Source of the DNA: Burkholderia ambifaria
Lineage (GTDB): Bacteria; Pseudomonadota; Gammaproteobacteria; Burkholderiales; Burkholderiaceae
Length of the DNA: 64,000 bases
Assembly (NCBI RefSeq): GCF_001443045.1
Contig: NZ_LKPJ01000004.1
Location: 63,292-127,291, forward strand
Direction of reading: 5' to 3'
The notes under the pieces are model-generated. The model was not told the origin of the DNA, made no database searches, and saw only the letters and a program-made list of their open reading frames with translations. Each line of letters begins with the position of its first letter. Positions within the stretch are counted from its first letter, which is position 1. Positions 44,757-53,511 of the stretch are shown in pieces. Both the position numbers and the translations under genes were made by a program.

Positions 44757-44790
44757 GAAAAAACGGCCGCTCGTGTGACGAGCGGCCGTT
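44757..44790 (-). terminator. Rho-independent terminator of the GlsB/YeaQ gene
   Basis: Arms AACGGCCGCTCGT (44762-44774) and ACGAGCGGCCGTT (44778-44790) form a perfect 13-bp stem with a 3-base loop. On the minus strand the stem is followed by a run of T. It lies about 30 bases beyond the stop of the gene at 44819-45073. Confidence 0.9.
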
Positions 44791-44818
44791 CTTGCGCGGC
44801 GTGCTTGCGGCAGCGCGA

Positions 44819-45073
44819 TTACCCCGCGCGCTTGCGCACCGCGCCGACGATCACGAGCAGCACGATCGCGCCGATGATCGACGCGATCCAGCCTGCTCCC
44901 TGGCCCGGTGCATACCAGCCGGCCGCACGGCCGACGTAGCCCGCGACGAGCGAGCCGACGACGCCGAGAACGACCGTCATCAGGATGCCCATCTTGTCGT
45001 CGCCCGGCTTCAGTGCGCGGGCGAGGAGGCCGACGATGAGCCCGACGACCAGGGTTTCGATGAATTGCAGCAT
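44819..45073 (-). CDS. GlsB/YeaQ/YmgE-family stress membrane protein
   Basis: An 84-aa inner-membrane protein with three hydrophobic helices. Family signatures are VVGLIVGLLARALKPGDDKMG and GVVGSLVAGYVGRAAGW with its glycine-rich repeats, ending in a basic KRAG tail. Members are induced by stress or stationary phase; their exact role is unknown. Start 45073 has GGGAGG 7-12 bases upstream; a longer upstream frame is arginine-rich and not real. A strong terminator follows. Confidence 0.95.
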   Translation of the reverse strand: MLQFIETLVVGLIVGLLARALKPGDDKMGILMTVVLGVVGSLVAGYVGRAAGWYAPGQGAGWIASIIGAIVLLVIVGAVRKRAG

Positions 45074-45231
45074 GAACGCCTCCCTATTGCTGTTGAGCTG
45101 TTGACGAAAGGAATGGACTCGCGCGGCGCGCCGGGGTTCCATGCGGCGGCGAACCGGCGCGCGGCGTGCCGAGTATCGCACGCCGCCACGTCACGCGAAT
45201 GTCAGGTCGCGACGAGGTGCGCCGACGTCAT

Positions 45232-46233
45232 TCATTGATAGTCGAGCAGGACCTGCGCCGCGGCATGAACCGAACCGCCGCCGACTTTCGCGCCCGTTTG
45301 CAGGTAGGACGCGCGGAGCCGGATCGACGACGATCCGCCGGTGGCCCGGTTGTAGCCCGTCACCGTGTGCGACTTCCCGAGCGGCAGCGGCTGGCCGGTC
45401 GCTGCGTCGGCGATCTGGATGCCGATGCCGCTGGCCGTGGCATCCGGGCGCAATTGCATTCCGCCGGGCGTGCCGGTGACGACGTCGTCCAGCGGAGCCA
45501 GTTGATAGCCGATCCGGTTGTAGCCGGCCGGGCAGTTGTTCAACTGCACCTGGAAATCCGTCGCGCCGGCGGTCGAACCGACGCCGTTGAACACGCGATG
45601 CTGCACGGGCGGCAGCGTGACGGTCTGGTCGGGAATCGAGCACGTTCCGTTGATGAAACTGACCTGCGCGGCAAGAAAGACCGGGTTCGACGCGCCGAGG
45701 AGACCGGACTTGTAGTAGATGGTGTAGTAGGCGCTGAGCGTGCCGGCATTGAGCGACCCGTCCTGCGGCTGCCGGCTGTCGCGAAACAGTACGACTTCGA
45801 GCGTGTTGCGCAAGGTCGCCTTCGTTGACGAGACGGCGACCTTGCCGTCGACGACCATGCGCGTGGACAGGCCCGACACGTTGGTTTCCAGATCGGGGCC
45901 GTCGGACGTCCACATGCTGCCTTTCGGATACATCTTGATGCTCGTGATCTGGCAGGTGCTCGCGCCGCAAACGTCCTGCGGCGTGAAGTAATGACGCGCG
46001 ACGACCGTGCCGGTCGCGGCGTTCGCGGGGCTGGAAATGGTTGCCTGCCCGAACGCATAGAGGGAGCTTGCGGCCGCGGCCGCGCCGGTCGAGCATGCGA
46101 GCAGAAGCGACGCAGCGACTGCGATCGGGCGAAACGGGCGGCGGACAAGGCAGCGACGTGCATTGCGCCTGCGCGCCGTGCCTGCCGGGATCGTGACTCG
46201 GGTCAATGCGGACGATTGGCGAAAGTGGGACAT
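45232..46233 (-). CDS. Fimbrial tip adhesin (chaperone-usher, two-domain)
   Basis: A 333-aa protein with a long basic leader (about 50 residues) ending in a signal sequence at AAAA. A lectin-like N-terminal domain follows with a Cys pair in VCGASTCQI. A pilin domain starts with INGTCSIPDQTVTLPPV and continues with FQVQLNNCP, the standard donor-strand-accepting fold. The end is LLDYQ, with the penultimate tyrosine recognised by the chaperone. It is the last gene of the operon, 9 bases after the usher stop; AAGGAA precedes the start. Binding specificity cannot be predicted. Confidence 0.9.
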   Translation of the reverse strand: MSHFRQSSALTRVTIPAGTARRRNARRCLVRRPFRPIAVAASLLLACSTGAAAAASSLYAFGQATISSPANAATGTVVARHYFTPQDVCGASTCQITSIKMYPKGSMWTSDGPDLETNVSGLSTRMVVDGKVAVSSTKATLRNTLEVVLFRDSRQPQDGSLNAGTLSAYYTIYYKSGLLGASNPVFLAAQVSFINGTCSIPDQTVTLPPVQHRVFNGVGSTAGATDFQVQLNNCPAGYNRIGYQLAPLDDVVTGTPGGMQLRPDATASGIGIQIADAATGQPLPLGKSHTVTGYNRATGGSSSIRLRASYLQTGAKVGGGSVHAAAQVLLDYQ

Positions 46234-46242
46234 AGGGATTCC

Positions 46243-48840
46243 TTACTGAATGTCGGCGGTCGTCGAGTCGGGCTGGCAAATACTCTTCACGGTCCGGATG
46301 CCCGACGATTGCCGGCGATGTTCCGCGAGGGGCAGGTCATATGCGATTCGGCAGATCGAGCGGGAATCGGCGCCCCATTGAACCGTCAGCGAGCCGCTAT
46401 CGGCGAGCCCGCGCGCGAAGATCTTGCTCGCCTGGCCGACGACGCCGACTTCCTTGCCGTTCTCGTCGTGCACGGCGGCACCGAACGGCAGCGGCGTGCC
46501 GTCTGCCTGGCGCGCCTGAACGAGCGCCGCGCGGCCGGTGTCGGTCGCGAACCGGATCAGCGGCACCGCGCCGGCGCGCGGCGCGATCTGCCTGCTGGTT
46601 TCCTTCAGTTCGACGTCCATCGAAATGCCCTTCGGATCGAGCGCGATCGTATTGAGGCTGTATGGCGTCAGGTACGGCACGACCGCATAGCCGTTGCCGT
46701 CGACCTTGACGCCCGCCGCGTTCGTGATGCGCGCGCCGGCCGCGCCCGGCGCCTCGACGATCGCGAACGTCTCGGATACCGGCTGTGAGAATGTGATGCC
46801 GCCGCGGTGTGCAACCAGCGCGCCGCGCACGCCGAGCGAGCCCTGCTGGAAATCCGTGCTCGCGCCCGCGCTGGCGTTGACTTCGGCCACGCGCGTACGG
46901 TACGTGACGTTGCCGCTGCCGTCCGTGACCGCGTTCGGTCCGGACGCGTGGTTCGCGCTGACGCTGTACGACAGCGCGTGGTCGTCGCCGAGCGATCCGG
47001 ACAGCGTCGACTGCAAGCGCGTGCGGCCAAGCGTGTCGCGCGACACGTTGCCCGAGACGGTCATCGGGCGTTCGCGGCCGAACGGGATCGTGACGCTGGC
47101 GTAATAGAGCGTGCTCATGTCGCCGCCGGCATTGCGCTGCCGCGTGGCCGTCAGGCTGTAGGACACGTTGCGGAACTGGTTCGTATAGCCGACCGAGTAG
47201 TTGATGTCCGAGCCGGGCCGGTTCCAGTAGTTGACGGCCGATGCCGTGGCATTGATGCGTCCGCCGGTCGCGCCGAGGCGCTGCGTGAGCACGAGCGACG
47301 CGCGATGGCGCTGACGCCAGACCGCGTGGGTCGAGCGGTCGTTGCGCGCGGCGTCGCGTGCCTGCATCGCGTCGTCGAGGCCGAAATAGCCGTCCGTCGA
47401 ATAACGATACGCGGCGAGTGCGATGTCGGTGCCGGTCGCATCGACCGACTTCGCATAGCTGACGCGCACGCTCGAACCGCTGTAGCGCTTCGCGCCGGGG
47501 ATTGCGGTCAGCGCATGCGTGACGTCCGCGCCGAACGCGCCGAACGACGTGTTGAACGCGCCGCCCAGCATCGCCGACGCGTAGCCGCCGGCGAGCGTGA
47601 CGCCGCCATAGCCCGTCAGCAGGTTGGTCAGGCCGCGCTGGTAGGTGGCCTGCGTGAACAGCGGCTGGCTCGAGCCGCGAGGATTGCGCAGCGTGCCCGC
47701 GACGAGGCTGTAGCGGCCGATGCCGGGCCGCAGCGACATCGGCACGGCGGCGTAGGGCACGGAGAACGTGTGCACGGAGCCGTCGGCCTCCTCGACCGAT
47801 ACCTGCAAGTCGCCGCCGTACCCGGTCGGGTACAGGTCGTCGATTTCGAAATTGCCGGGCGCGACCGTCGTCTCGTAGATCGTGACGTCGTTCTGGCGGA
47901 CCGTTACCTTCGCGTTGCTGTTCGCGATGCCGCGCACCACCGGCGCATAACCGCGCAGCGAGTCGGGCAGCATCCGGTCGTCCGTCGACAGGCGCACGCC
48001 GCGGAACGGCGTCGAGTCGAACAATTCGCCCGACGTGTAGCTCTCGCCGATGACGAGTTGCGACGACAGCGACGGCAGGTCGCGCTGCAGATAGGTCGCG
48101 AGGCCCTGGTACCGGCTCTCGCCGCGCGACGACCATGAATAGGAGCCTTCGTGGCGAAAGCGCCAGTTGCCGATATTCACGCCGCCGTTCAGGCCGAGAT
48201 AGCCTTGCGTTTGCGCGGTGTGGCCGCTGGCCTTCGACGTGTAGAGGTTGAAGTTGTAGCCGAGCAGACCGACGGTTTCGCCGGAGGTCCATTGATCGGG
48301 GCTCACGTAGCCGCGTGCCTTGCGCGCGAGCGACGCCTGCGGGATCGACAACCTCAGCGTCTGTCGCGTGAAGTCGAATGCCGCACTGGCGCCCGGCACG
48401 ACTTCCTCGAGTCGCAGGCATGCGTCGTTGCCGTCCAGTCGCGCGACGACGTCCGGCGCGAGCTTGCCGAAATCGACGCCGACACGCTCGAGCAGCGTGC
48501 GGTCGAAGCACGGACGCGCGTCGCCCGAATCCGGCGCGGCCACGAAGCGCACGTCGTAGCGGCCGATCCAGTCGGGACCGACATGCACGTCGGCGGTATA
48601 CACGCCAGCGGCCGTCACGTTGCGCCGGGCGAAGCGCGACACGTCGAAATCCCTGCCCAGGCGATTCTGCATGAATGCGCCGTCGAACTCGACTTGCGCG
48701 AGCAAGCCTTCGGCGGCAGCCGACGTCGTCGCGCGGCCATCGGCAGACCACGCGGCGACGCAGGCCACCACCAGCAGGTGGATCGGCTTGACGCGCGGCA
48801 GGTCGGCCGCGCCGCGTTGCGGCAGTCGAGTCGAGGTCAT
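46243..48840 (-). CDS. Fimbrial outer-membrane usher
   Basis: An 865-aa usher. After the signal region comes the periplasmic N-domain (FDGAFMQNRLGRDFDVSRFA and VYTADVHVGPDWIGRYDV). The 24-strand barrel includes the plug region, with GYAPVVRGIANSNAKVTVRQND and ETTVAPGNFEIDDLYPTGYGGDLQVSV, which are usher hallmarks. The C-terminal domains contain GKEVGVVGQ and CRIAYDLP. It translocates and assembles pilus subunits delivered by the chaperone. The ATG at 48840 has GGAG 10-13 bases upstream; a TTG two codons earlier is possible but poorly spaced. Confidence 0.96.
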   Translation of the reverse strand: MTSTRLPQRGAADLPRVKPIHLLVVACVAAWSADGRATTSAAAEGLLAQVEFDGAFMQNRLGRDFDVSRFARRNVTAAGVYTADVHVGPDWIGRYDVRFVAAPDSGDARPCFDRTLLERVGVDFGKLAPDVVARLDGNDACLRLEEVVPGASAAFDFTRQTLRLSIPQASLARKARGYVSPDQWTSGETVGLLGYNFNLYTSKASGHTAQTQGYLGLNGGVNIGNWRFRHEGSYSWSSRGESRYQGLATYLQRDLPSLSSQLVIGESYTSGELFDSTPFRGVRLSTDDRMLPDSLRGYAPVVRGIANSNAKVTVRQNDVTIYETTVAPGNFEIDDLYPTGYGGDLQVSVEEADGSVHTFSVPYAAVPMSLRPGIGRYSLVAGTLRNPRGSSQPLFTQATYQRGLTNLLTGYGGVTLAGGYASAMLGGAFNTSFGAFGADVTHALTAIPGAKRYSGSSVRVSYAKSVDATGTDIALAAYRYSTDGYFGLDDAMQARDAARNDRSTHAVWRQRHRASLVLTQRLGATGGRINATASAVNYWNRPGSDINYSVGYTNQFRNVSYSLTATRQRNAGGDMSTLYYASVTIPFGRERPMTVSGNVSRDTLGRTRLQSTLSGSLGDDHALSYSVSANHASGPNAVTDGSGNVTYRTRVAEVNASAGASTDFQQGSLGVRGALVAHRGGITFSQPVSETFAIVEAPGAAGARITNAAGVKVDGNGYAVVPYLTPYSLNTIALDPKGISMDVELKETSRQIAPRAGAVPLIRFATDTGRAALVQARQADGTPLPFGAAVHDENGKEVGVVGQASKIFARGLADSGSLTVQWGADSRSICRIAYDLPLAEHRRQSSGIRTVKSICQPDSTTADIQ

Positions 48841-49034
48841 GCGCAATACTCCAGAAAGTTTCGGGGCGAGCGGGCGCGTTTCGCCGGCGCAGGCGTGCGG
48901 ACGCGCTGCGCTGCGGCGGTGAGTGGCAAATCCGGGTTGTCTGTCCGGGCTGACCGGGACGGCCGAAGTGGCGTCGGACGAAAGAGGCGGCGCGCCCGGC
49001 GCGTCGTGGATGCGTGCTGCCGGCGTCGGTCGCG

Positions 49035-49775
49035 TTACGGTTCGACGCTGACCGGACGTTCGATGTCGGTCGCACGCCCCCAGTCGTTGATGCTGCCGAA
49101 TTCGACGGTTGCACCCGCGGCGGGCGCGCCGGCGAGATCCTTGATCGGGAACCGTTGCGTGCCGCGCGGCAGCACGTAGCCCATGCCCGCGTCATGCTTG
49201 CGGCCGGCCGACTTCAGCAGCACGTTGCCGAAATTGACGACGAACGGCGTCGGATTGCTGGCTTCGAGCGCGTAGCCGCCGTCGACACGAACCACGCGCC
49301 AGTCGAGCTGCATGGGAGCGTCGTCGACATTACCGGCCAGCCCGGCGGGGCGATACATGATCTTGATGCGCGAGCGGAACGCCAGCTGGATGCGGTTGCG
49401 GTCTTCTGCCACGGACGCCTTCGGCGGCACTTCGAGCACGTTCAGCCAGAACAGCGATTCCCGATCGGCGGGAAGCGGTTCGCCGGTGTGCACGAGACGC
49501 AGCGCCTGGCCGTTGCCGGCTTCCATCCGGAAGACCGACGGCGTCAGCGTGAACGGCACGTCGATGTTCTCGGGCAGCGCGCGGCTGTCGCCATCGTCGA
49601 GCCAGGCCTGCACCAGCGCCGGACGCTTGCTGTCGTTCGTGAGCTGGATCGTGACCTCGCGCTCGCTGGACGGGAAGATGACGCGCGTGCCGGCGATCAC
49701 GACGCTCGCGTCGGCTTGCGACGCGAAGGCGGCGACGGCGAGGGTCAGCGTACGGAAGAGCTTCAACAGTTTCAT
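49035..49775 (-). CDS. Periplasmic fimbrial chaperone
   Basis: A 246-aa chaperone with signal peptide (about residues 1-23, ADA before SVV) and two immunoglobulin-like domains. Conserved blocks are RVIFPSSEREVTIQLTNDSKRPALVQAWLDDGD, RMEAGNGQALRLVHTGEPLPADRESLFWLNVLEVPP with the subunit-binding strand, and RIKIMYRP. The zone with Arg and Lys that anchor the subunit C-terminus is intact. It completes subunit folds by donor-strand complementation in the periplasm. No good ribosome site is seen; translational coupling to fimA is possible (110 bases away). The usher starts 194 bases downstream, with no gene in between. Confidence 0.95.
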   Translation of the reverse strand: MKLLKLFRTLTLAVAAFASQADASVVIAGTRVIFPSSEREVTIQLTNDSKRPALVQAWLDDGDSRALPENIDVPFTLTPSVFRMEAGNGQALRLVHTGEPLPADRESLFWLNVLEVPPKASVAEDRNRIQLAFRSRIKIMYRPAGLAGNVDDAPMQLDWRVVRVDGGYALEASNPTPFVVNFGNVLLKSAGRKHDAGMGYVLPRGTQRFPIKDLAGAPAAGATVEFGSINDWGRATDIERPVSVEP

Positions 49776-49885
49776 GGGCGTGCGGACTCGGATCGTGGGG
49801 GCAGGGAGCGGGCGGATCGACGGATTCCGCGCCGCACGGCGTGACGCGTGGAGACTGCCGGAGCGGCAACCTCCATGCGTCGTCC

Positions 49886-50437
49886 TTACTGGTAGATCAG
49901 CGAATACTCGACACGCGAACTGACGTCCCCGGCCTTCACGGCGCCCGCGGCGTAGTACTCGGCGAAGTAGTTCAGCTTCGCCTTGCCGTCGGCGTCGATC
50001 GCGGCCATCTCGGTGCTCGCGCCGGTTTGCGCGCCAACCGGAATCAGCTTCTGCTGCGAATCCAGCACGTTGATCTGGACACCTTCGGCGGCCTTGGCGC
50101 CCGTGTCGACTGTCAGTCGGCCGCTCGACTGATCGACGTTCGTGCCGTTTTCGAACATGACGCCGACCTTCACCGGATTTCCATCGCCGACCGCGCAGCC
50201 CGTGAGCGCCAGCGAGAACGCGCTGCGACCGGCGACGGAGCCGACATCGGCGAGTGCCGTGGTGCTGACCGGCGGCAGCGGGACGGTGAGATCCGAACCG
50301 CCTTCGACGCTGCACGTCGACGCGATAACGTTGCCGCGGAAGTCGATGGTGCCGTCAGCCGCGTAGGCCGCGGACGAAACGGCCGCGCTCGCGGCGACGA
50401 GCAGGAACGGAATGGCGCTGCGCTTGATGATGCTCAT
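49886..50437 (-). CDS. Major fimbrial subunit (type 1 pilin)
   Basis: A 183-aa pilin with signal peptide (about residues 1-26, AYA before ADG). It starts GTIDFRGNVIASTCSVEGGS with the first cysteine, has FSLALTGCAVGDGNPVKV with the second, and ends VEYSLIYQ with the penultimate tyrosine read by the chaperone. It forms the pilus rod. It is the first gene of the fimA-chaperone-usher-adhesin operon. Start 50437 has GGAG at 9-12 bases. The upstream DNA is strongly A/T-rich and contains repeated TAATG elements. Confidence 0.96.
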   Translation of the reverse strand: MSIIKRSAIPFLLVAASAAVSSAAYAADGTIDFRGNVIASTCSVEGGSDLTVPLPPVSTTALADVGSVAGRSAFSLALTGCAVGDGNPVKVGVMFENGTNVDQSSGRLTVDTGAKAAEGVQINVLDSQQKLIPVGAQTGASTEMAAIDADGKAKLNYFAEYYAAGAVKAGDVSSRVEYSLIYQ

Positions 50438-50841
50438 ATTTAAATCTCCAGATAAACGTCGGTTTTAGAAAGCGCAAATTGAATTTAAATATTCGAATGG
50501 CGCGTTTCGGTTGAAATTATGGCGGTCATGTAATGAATTTGTAATGCGACTAGTACGAAGCGTTATATTTTTCTAATGAGACAAGTACTAAATTTGTTAT
50601 TTGCCGGGATCGGCATTCAGGCGGGCAGCGGCGTGGGGGCCGCTGATGAACGGCATGCGATTCGGCCCCGTCATCGGAAATCGATCGGCGCGGCTGTATC
50701 GGTCGCGCTATTCGAAGCGGACGGGAATTGAAATATCGGGCGGGTGGCGGGCGAGGATGTGCGGTGTGCCGTGCGGCGCAATCACGTCATGCCGGGAAGG
50801 CTCGCGCGAGCGCGCGGCCTCAATATCATGCGCGCCGCGCG
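50438..50841. promoter_or_regulatory. AT-rich control region of the fimbrial operon, with TAATG repeats
   Basis: The 404 bases between the pilin gene and ddpF contain no gene. From 50440 to 50600 composition is much more A/T-rich than the flanks. TAATG occurs at 50531, 50542 and 50574. The last two belong to an 18-base direct repeat (50542-50559 and 50574-50591, 15 of 18 identical, with a common AGTAC core), 32 bp or three helical turns apart. This looks like cooperative regulator sites upstream of fimA. The part nearer 50841 is GC-rich and unremarkable. Confidence 0.55.
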
Positions 50842-51618
50842 TCAGGCCGCGGGCGTGTCGATTGCCGGGCCGAGGCGGCGATAGCCCTCGGTCGCACGCA
50901 GCAGCGTGCGCGTGTAATCGCGTGCGACCTGTCCGGCGCGCACGTCCTCGATCCGCAGCTGTTCGACGATCTCGCCATGCTGCATCACCGCGACGCGCTG
51001 GCACAGGAAGCCGATCACCGCGAGGTTGTGGCTCACGAGGATCATCGTCAGGTTGCGTTCGCGATGCAGGCGCCGCAGCAGGTTCAGGATCTCCGCCTGC
51101 ACCGACACGTCGAGCGCGGAGGTCGGCTCGTCGAGCAGCAGCACGCGCGGCTCGACGATCAGCGCGCGCGCGATCGCGACACGCTGGCGCTGGCCGCCCG
51201 ACAACTGGTGCGGATAGCGGAAGCGGAACGCCGGGCCGAGCCCGACCTCGGACAGCGCGCGGGCGATGCGCGCGTCGGCGTCGTCGATCTTGTGGATCGA
51301 CAGCGGCTCGCGCAGCGTCTGGTCGACCGTGAAGCGCGGATGCAGCGACGCGTACGGATCCTGGAACACCATCTGCACCTGGCGGCGGAATGCGCGATCA
51401 GGCGTGCCGCCGACCGGCCGTCCGTCGATCGACAGGCTGCCGCCCGCGAGCGGCACGAGGCCGGTCAGCGCGCGCAGCAGCGTCGACTTTCCGGAGCCCG
51501 ATTCGCCGACGAGTCCGAACACTTCGCCGTCGCGTACCGCGAAGCTCGCATCGCGCACGGCGTCGACATGGCCCGTGCGGGTCGGAAAACGGATCGAGGC
51601 GTGATCGACGTCGATCAT
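50842..51618 (-). CDS. ddpF: Dipeptide ABC transporter ATP-binding protein (DdpF-like)
   Basis: A 258-aa nucleotide-binding subunit of the oligopeptide/dipeptide type. Walker A is GESGSGKST, the Q-loop MVFQDPYASLHPR is specific to the Dpp/Opp family, the signature motif is LSGGQRQR, and Walker B is VLLLDEPTSALD with the His switch SHNL. Its start overlaps the ddpD stop by four bases (ATGA). It powers import together with DdpD through the DdpB/DdpC channel. It is the last gene of the seven-gene ddp operon. Confidence 0.94.
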   Translation of the reverse strand: MIDVDHASIRFPTRTGHVDAVRDASFAVRDGEVFGLVGESGSGKSTLLRALTGLVPLAGGSLSIDGRPVGGTPDRAFRRQVQMVFQDPYASLHPRFTVDQTLREPLSIHKIDDADARIARALSEVGLGPAFRFRYPHQLSGGQRQRVAIARALIVEPRVLLLDEPTSALDVSVQAEILNLLRRLHRERNLTMILVSHNLAVIGFLCQRVAVMQHGEIVEQLRIEDVRAGQVARDYTRTLLRATEGYRRLGPAIDTPAA

Positions 51619-52529
51619 CGTGCGGCCTCCTGAGGTTCATTCGGGGATCGCGCGGGCGAAACGGCGTTCAGCCACGCCGGATCGCGCCGCAGCACGGGCA
51701 GTTCGTCGGGCGGGTTCGCGAGCGGCGGATTCGCCGCGAGCAGCCCGCGCGTGTATGGATGCGTCGCATCGCGCAGGTCGCGCGCGGCGCAGGTTTCGAC
51801 GACGCGGCCCGCATACATCACCGCGACGCGATCGCAGAACGACATCACGAGCGGCAGGTCGTGGCTGATGAACATCAGGCCCGTGCCGTGCCGCGCGATC
51901 ATCGCATCGAGCACCGCCAGCACCTGCATCGACACCGCGACGTCGAGCGCGGAGGTCGGTTCGTCGGCGATCAGCAGGCGCGGGCCGGTCGACACCATCA
52001 TCGCGATCATCACGCGCTGGCCCATGCCGCCCGACAGCTCGTGCGGATACGCATCGGCGACGCGCGCCGGATCGCGGATCTGCACGGCCGCGAGCGCATC
52101 GACGATCCGCTCGCGCAGCGCGCGGCCGCGCAACCCCGGTTCGTGCAGCCGGAACGCTTCGCCCATCTGCTTCGCGACGGTCATTACCGGGTTCAGCGAA
52201 TACTTCGGATCCTGCAGGATCATCCCCATCTGGCTGCCGCACAGGCGCCGGCGCTCGCGCGCCGACATCGCGAGCAGGTCGTGGCCCGCGAAGCGCATCG
52301 TGCGGGCCGAGCAGTGCGCGGCTTCGGGCAGCAGGCCGAGCAGCGCGCGGCCCGTCAGCGACTTGCCGGAACCCGATTCGCCGACGATGCCGAGCCGTTC
52401 GCCGGGCGCAAGCGTCAGCGACAGGTCGCGCACCGCGTCGGTGACGACACCGTCGTGCCCGCGAAAGCCGATTTTCAGGCCGTCGATCTCGCAGAGCGGC
52501 GCGGGTGCGTTGACGGAATTCAGTGACAT
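51615..52529 (-). CDS. ddpD: Dipeptide ABC transporter ATP-binding protein (DdpD-like)
   Basis: A 304-aa ABC ATPase with Walker A GESGSGKSL, Q-loop MILQDPKYSLNP, signature LSGGMGQR (the usual Dpp variant), Walker B LLIADEPTSALD and SHDL. The C-terminal HPYTRGLLAANPP is the oligopeptide-transporter extension. Start 52529 lies one base after the ddpC stop with GGAG 7-10 bases upstream; a start four codons earlier would overlap ddpC. It forms a heterodimer with DdpF. Confidence 0.94.
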   Translation of the reverse strand: MSLNSVNAPAPLCEIDGLKIGFRGHDGVVTDAVRDLSLTLAPGERLGIVGESGSGKSLTGRALLGLLPEAAHCSARTMRFAGHDLLAMSARERRRLCGSQMGMILQDPKYSLNPVMTVAKQMGEAFRLHEPGLRGRALRERIVDALAAVQIRDPARVADAYPHELSGGMGQRVMIAMMVSTGPRLLIADEPTSALDVAVSMQVLAVLDAMIARHGTGLMFISHDLPLVMSFCDRVAVMYAGRVVETCAARDLRDATHPYTRGLLAANPPLANPPDELPVLRRDPAWLNAVSPARSPNEPQEAAR

Positions 52530-52530
52530 G

Positions 52531-53445
52531 TCACGCTCCATGACGCGGATCGAAGACGTCGCGCAGCCCGTCGCCGAGCAGGTTGAACGCGAGGCTGACG
52601 AGCAGGATCGCGATGCCGGGCAGCGTCGCGACCCACCACGCGTCGAGCAGCACGTTGCGGCCGGACGCGACCATGAAACCCCATTCGGGGCTCGGCGGCT
52701 GCGCGCCGAGGCCGAGGAAACCCAGCCCCGCGACGGTCAGGATGATGCCGGCCATGTCGAGCGTCGCGCGCACGATCACCGACGACATGCACAGCGGCAC
52801 GATGTAGCGCAGCAGGATCCGCGGGCCCGACGCCCCTTGCAGCCGCGCCGCATGGATGTAGTCGGCCTGCGCGATGCGGATCGTCTCCGCACGCGCGAGC
52901 CGCGCATACGCGGGCCACGCGGTGATCGAGATCGCGACCACCGCGTTGATCACGCCGGGCCCGAGCGCGGCCGCGAACGCGAGCGCGAGCACGATCTTCG
53001 GGAACGCGAGCGCGATGTCGGTGATGCGCATCAGCACGCTGTCGACGAAGCCGCCGCAATAGCCGGCCGTCGTGCCGATCATGAGGCCGATCGGCACGAC
53101 GATCACGACGACGAGCAGCGCGATGCCGAGCGTGAGGCGCGAGCCGCCGATCAGCCGCGAGAGGATGTCGCGGCCGAGCTGGTCGGTGCCGAGCCAGTGC
53201 GATGCCGAGCCGGGCGGCAGCAGGCGGTCGGACAGCACCTGGCGCAGCGGATCGTGCGGCATGATCAGCGGGCCGACGATCGCGACGACGATCAGCGCGA
53301 CCAGGATCGCGAGCCCGAACAGGTTGAGCGGATTGACCGCGAAGCGGCGCCAGCGGCGGTACGCGAGGCCGAACGCGGCCTGCGAGCGCGATGCGGGCGC
53401 GTCGGAAAGAAGCCACGCGCGCAGCGTGAGACGCTCGGCATTCAT
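52531..53445 (-). CDS. ddpC: Dipeptide ABC transporter permease (DdpC-like)
   Basis: A 304-aa inner-membrane permease with an N-terminal cytoplasmic arm and about six helices. It has the N-terminal OppC domain (LNLFGLAILVALIVVAIVG), HWLGTDQLGRDILSRLIGGSR, and the EAA loop ARAETIRIAQADYIHAARLQGAS that docks on the ATPases. It pairs with DdpB. A short gap (66 bases) separates it from ddpB upstream. Confidence 0.95.
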   Translation of the reverse strand: MNAERLTLRAWLLSDAPASRSQAAFGLAYRRWRRFAVNPLNLFGLAILVALIVVAIVGPLIMPHDPLRQVLSDRLLPPGSASHWLGTDQLGRDILSRLIGGSRLTLGIALLVVVIVVPIGLMIGTTAGYCGGFVDSVLMRITDIALAFPKIVLALAFAAALGPGVINAVVAISITAWPAYARLARAETIRIAQADYIHAARLQGASGPRILLRYIVPLCMSSVIVRATLDMAGIILTVAGLGFLGLGAQPPSPEWGFMVASGRNVLLDAWWVATLPGIAILLVSLAFNLLGDGLRDVFDPRHGA

Positions 53446-53511
53446 GGTCGGACGGCCTTCGGCATGGACGGGGAAAGAAGCACGATGGAAGCGGTCATGT
53501 CGATGCGGCCC

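Noticed and set aside
46397..49195. A 932-codon frame on the minus strand overlapping usher and chaperone in another frame.
   Set aside because: Arginine-rich shadow of the usher gene; the usher motifs are in the other frame.
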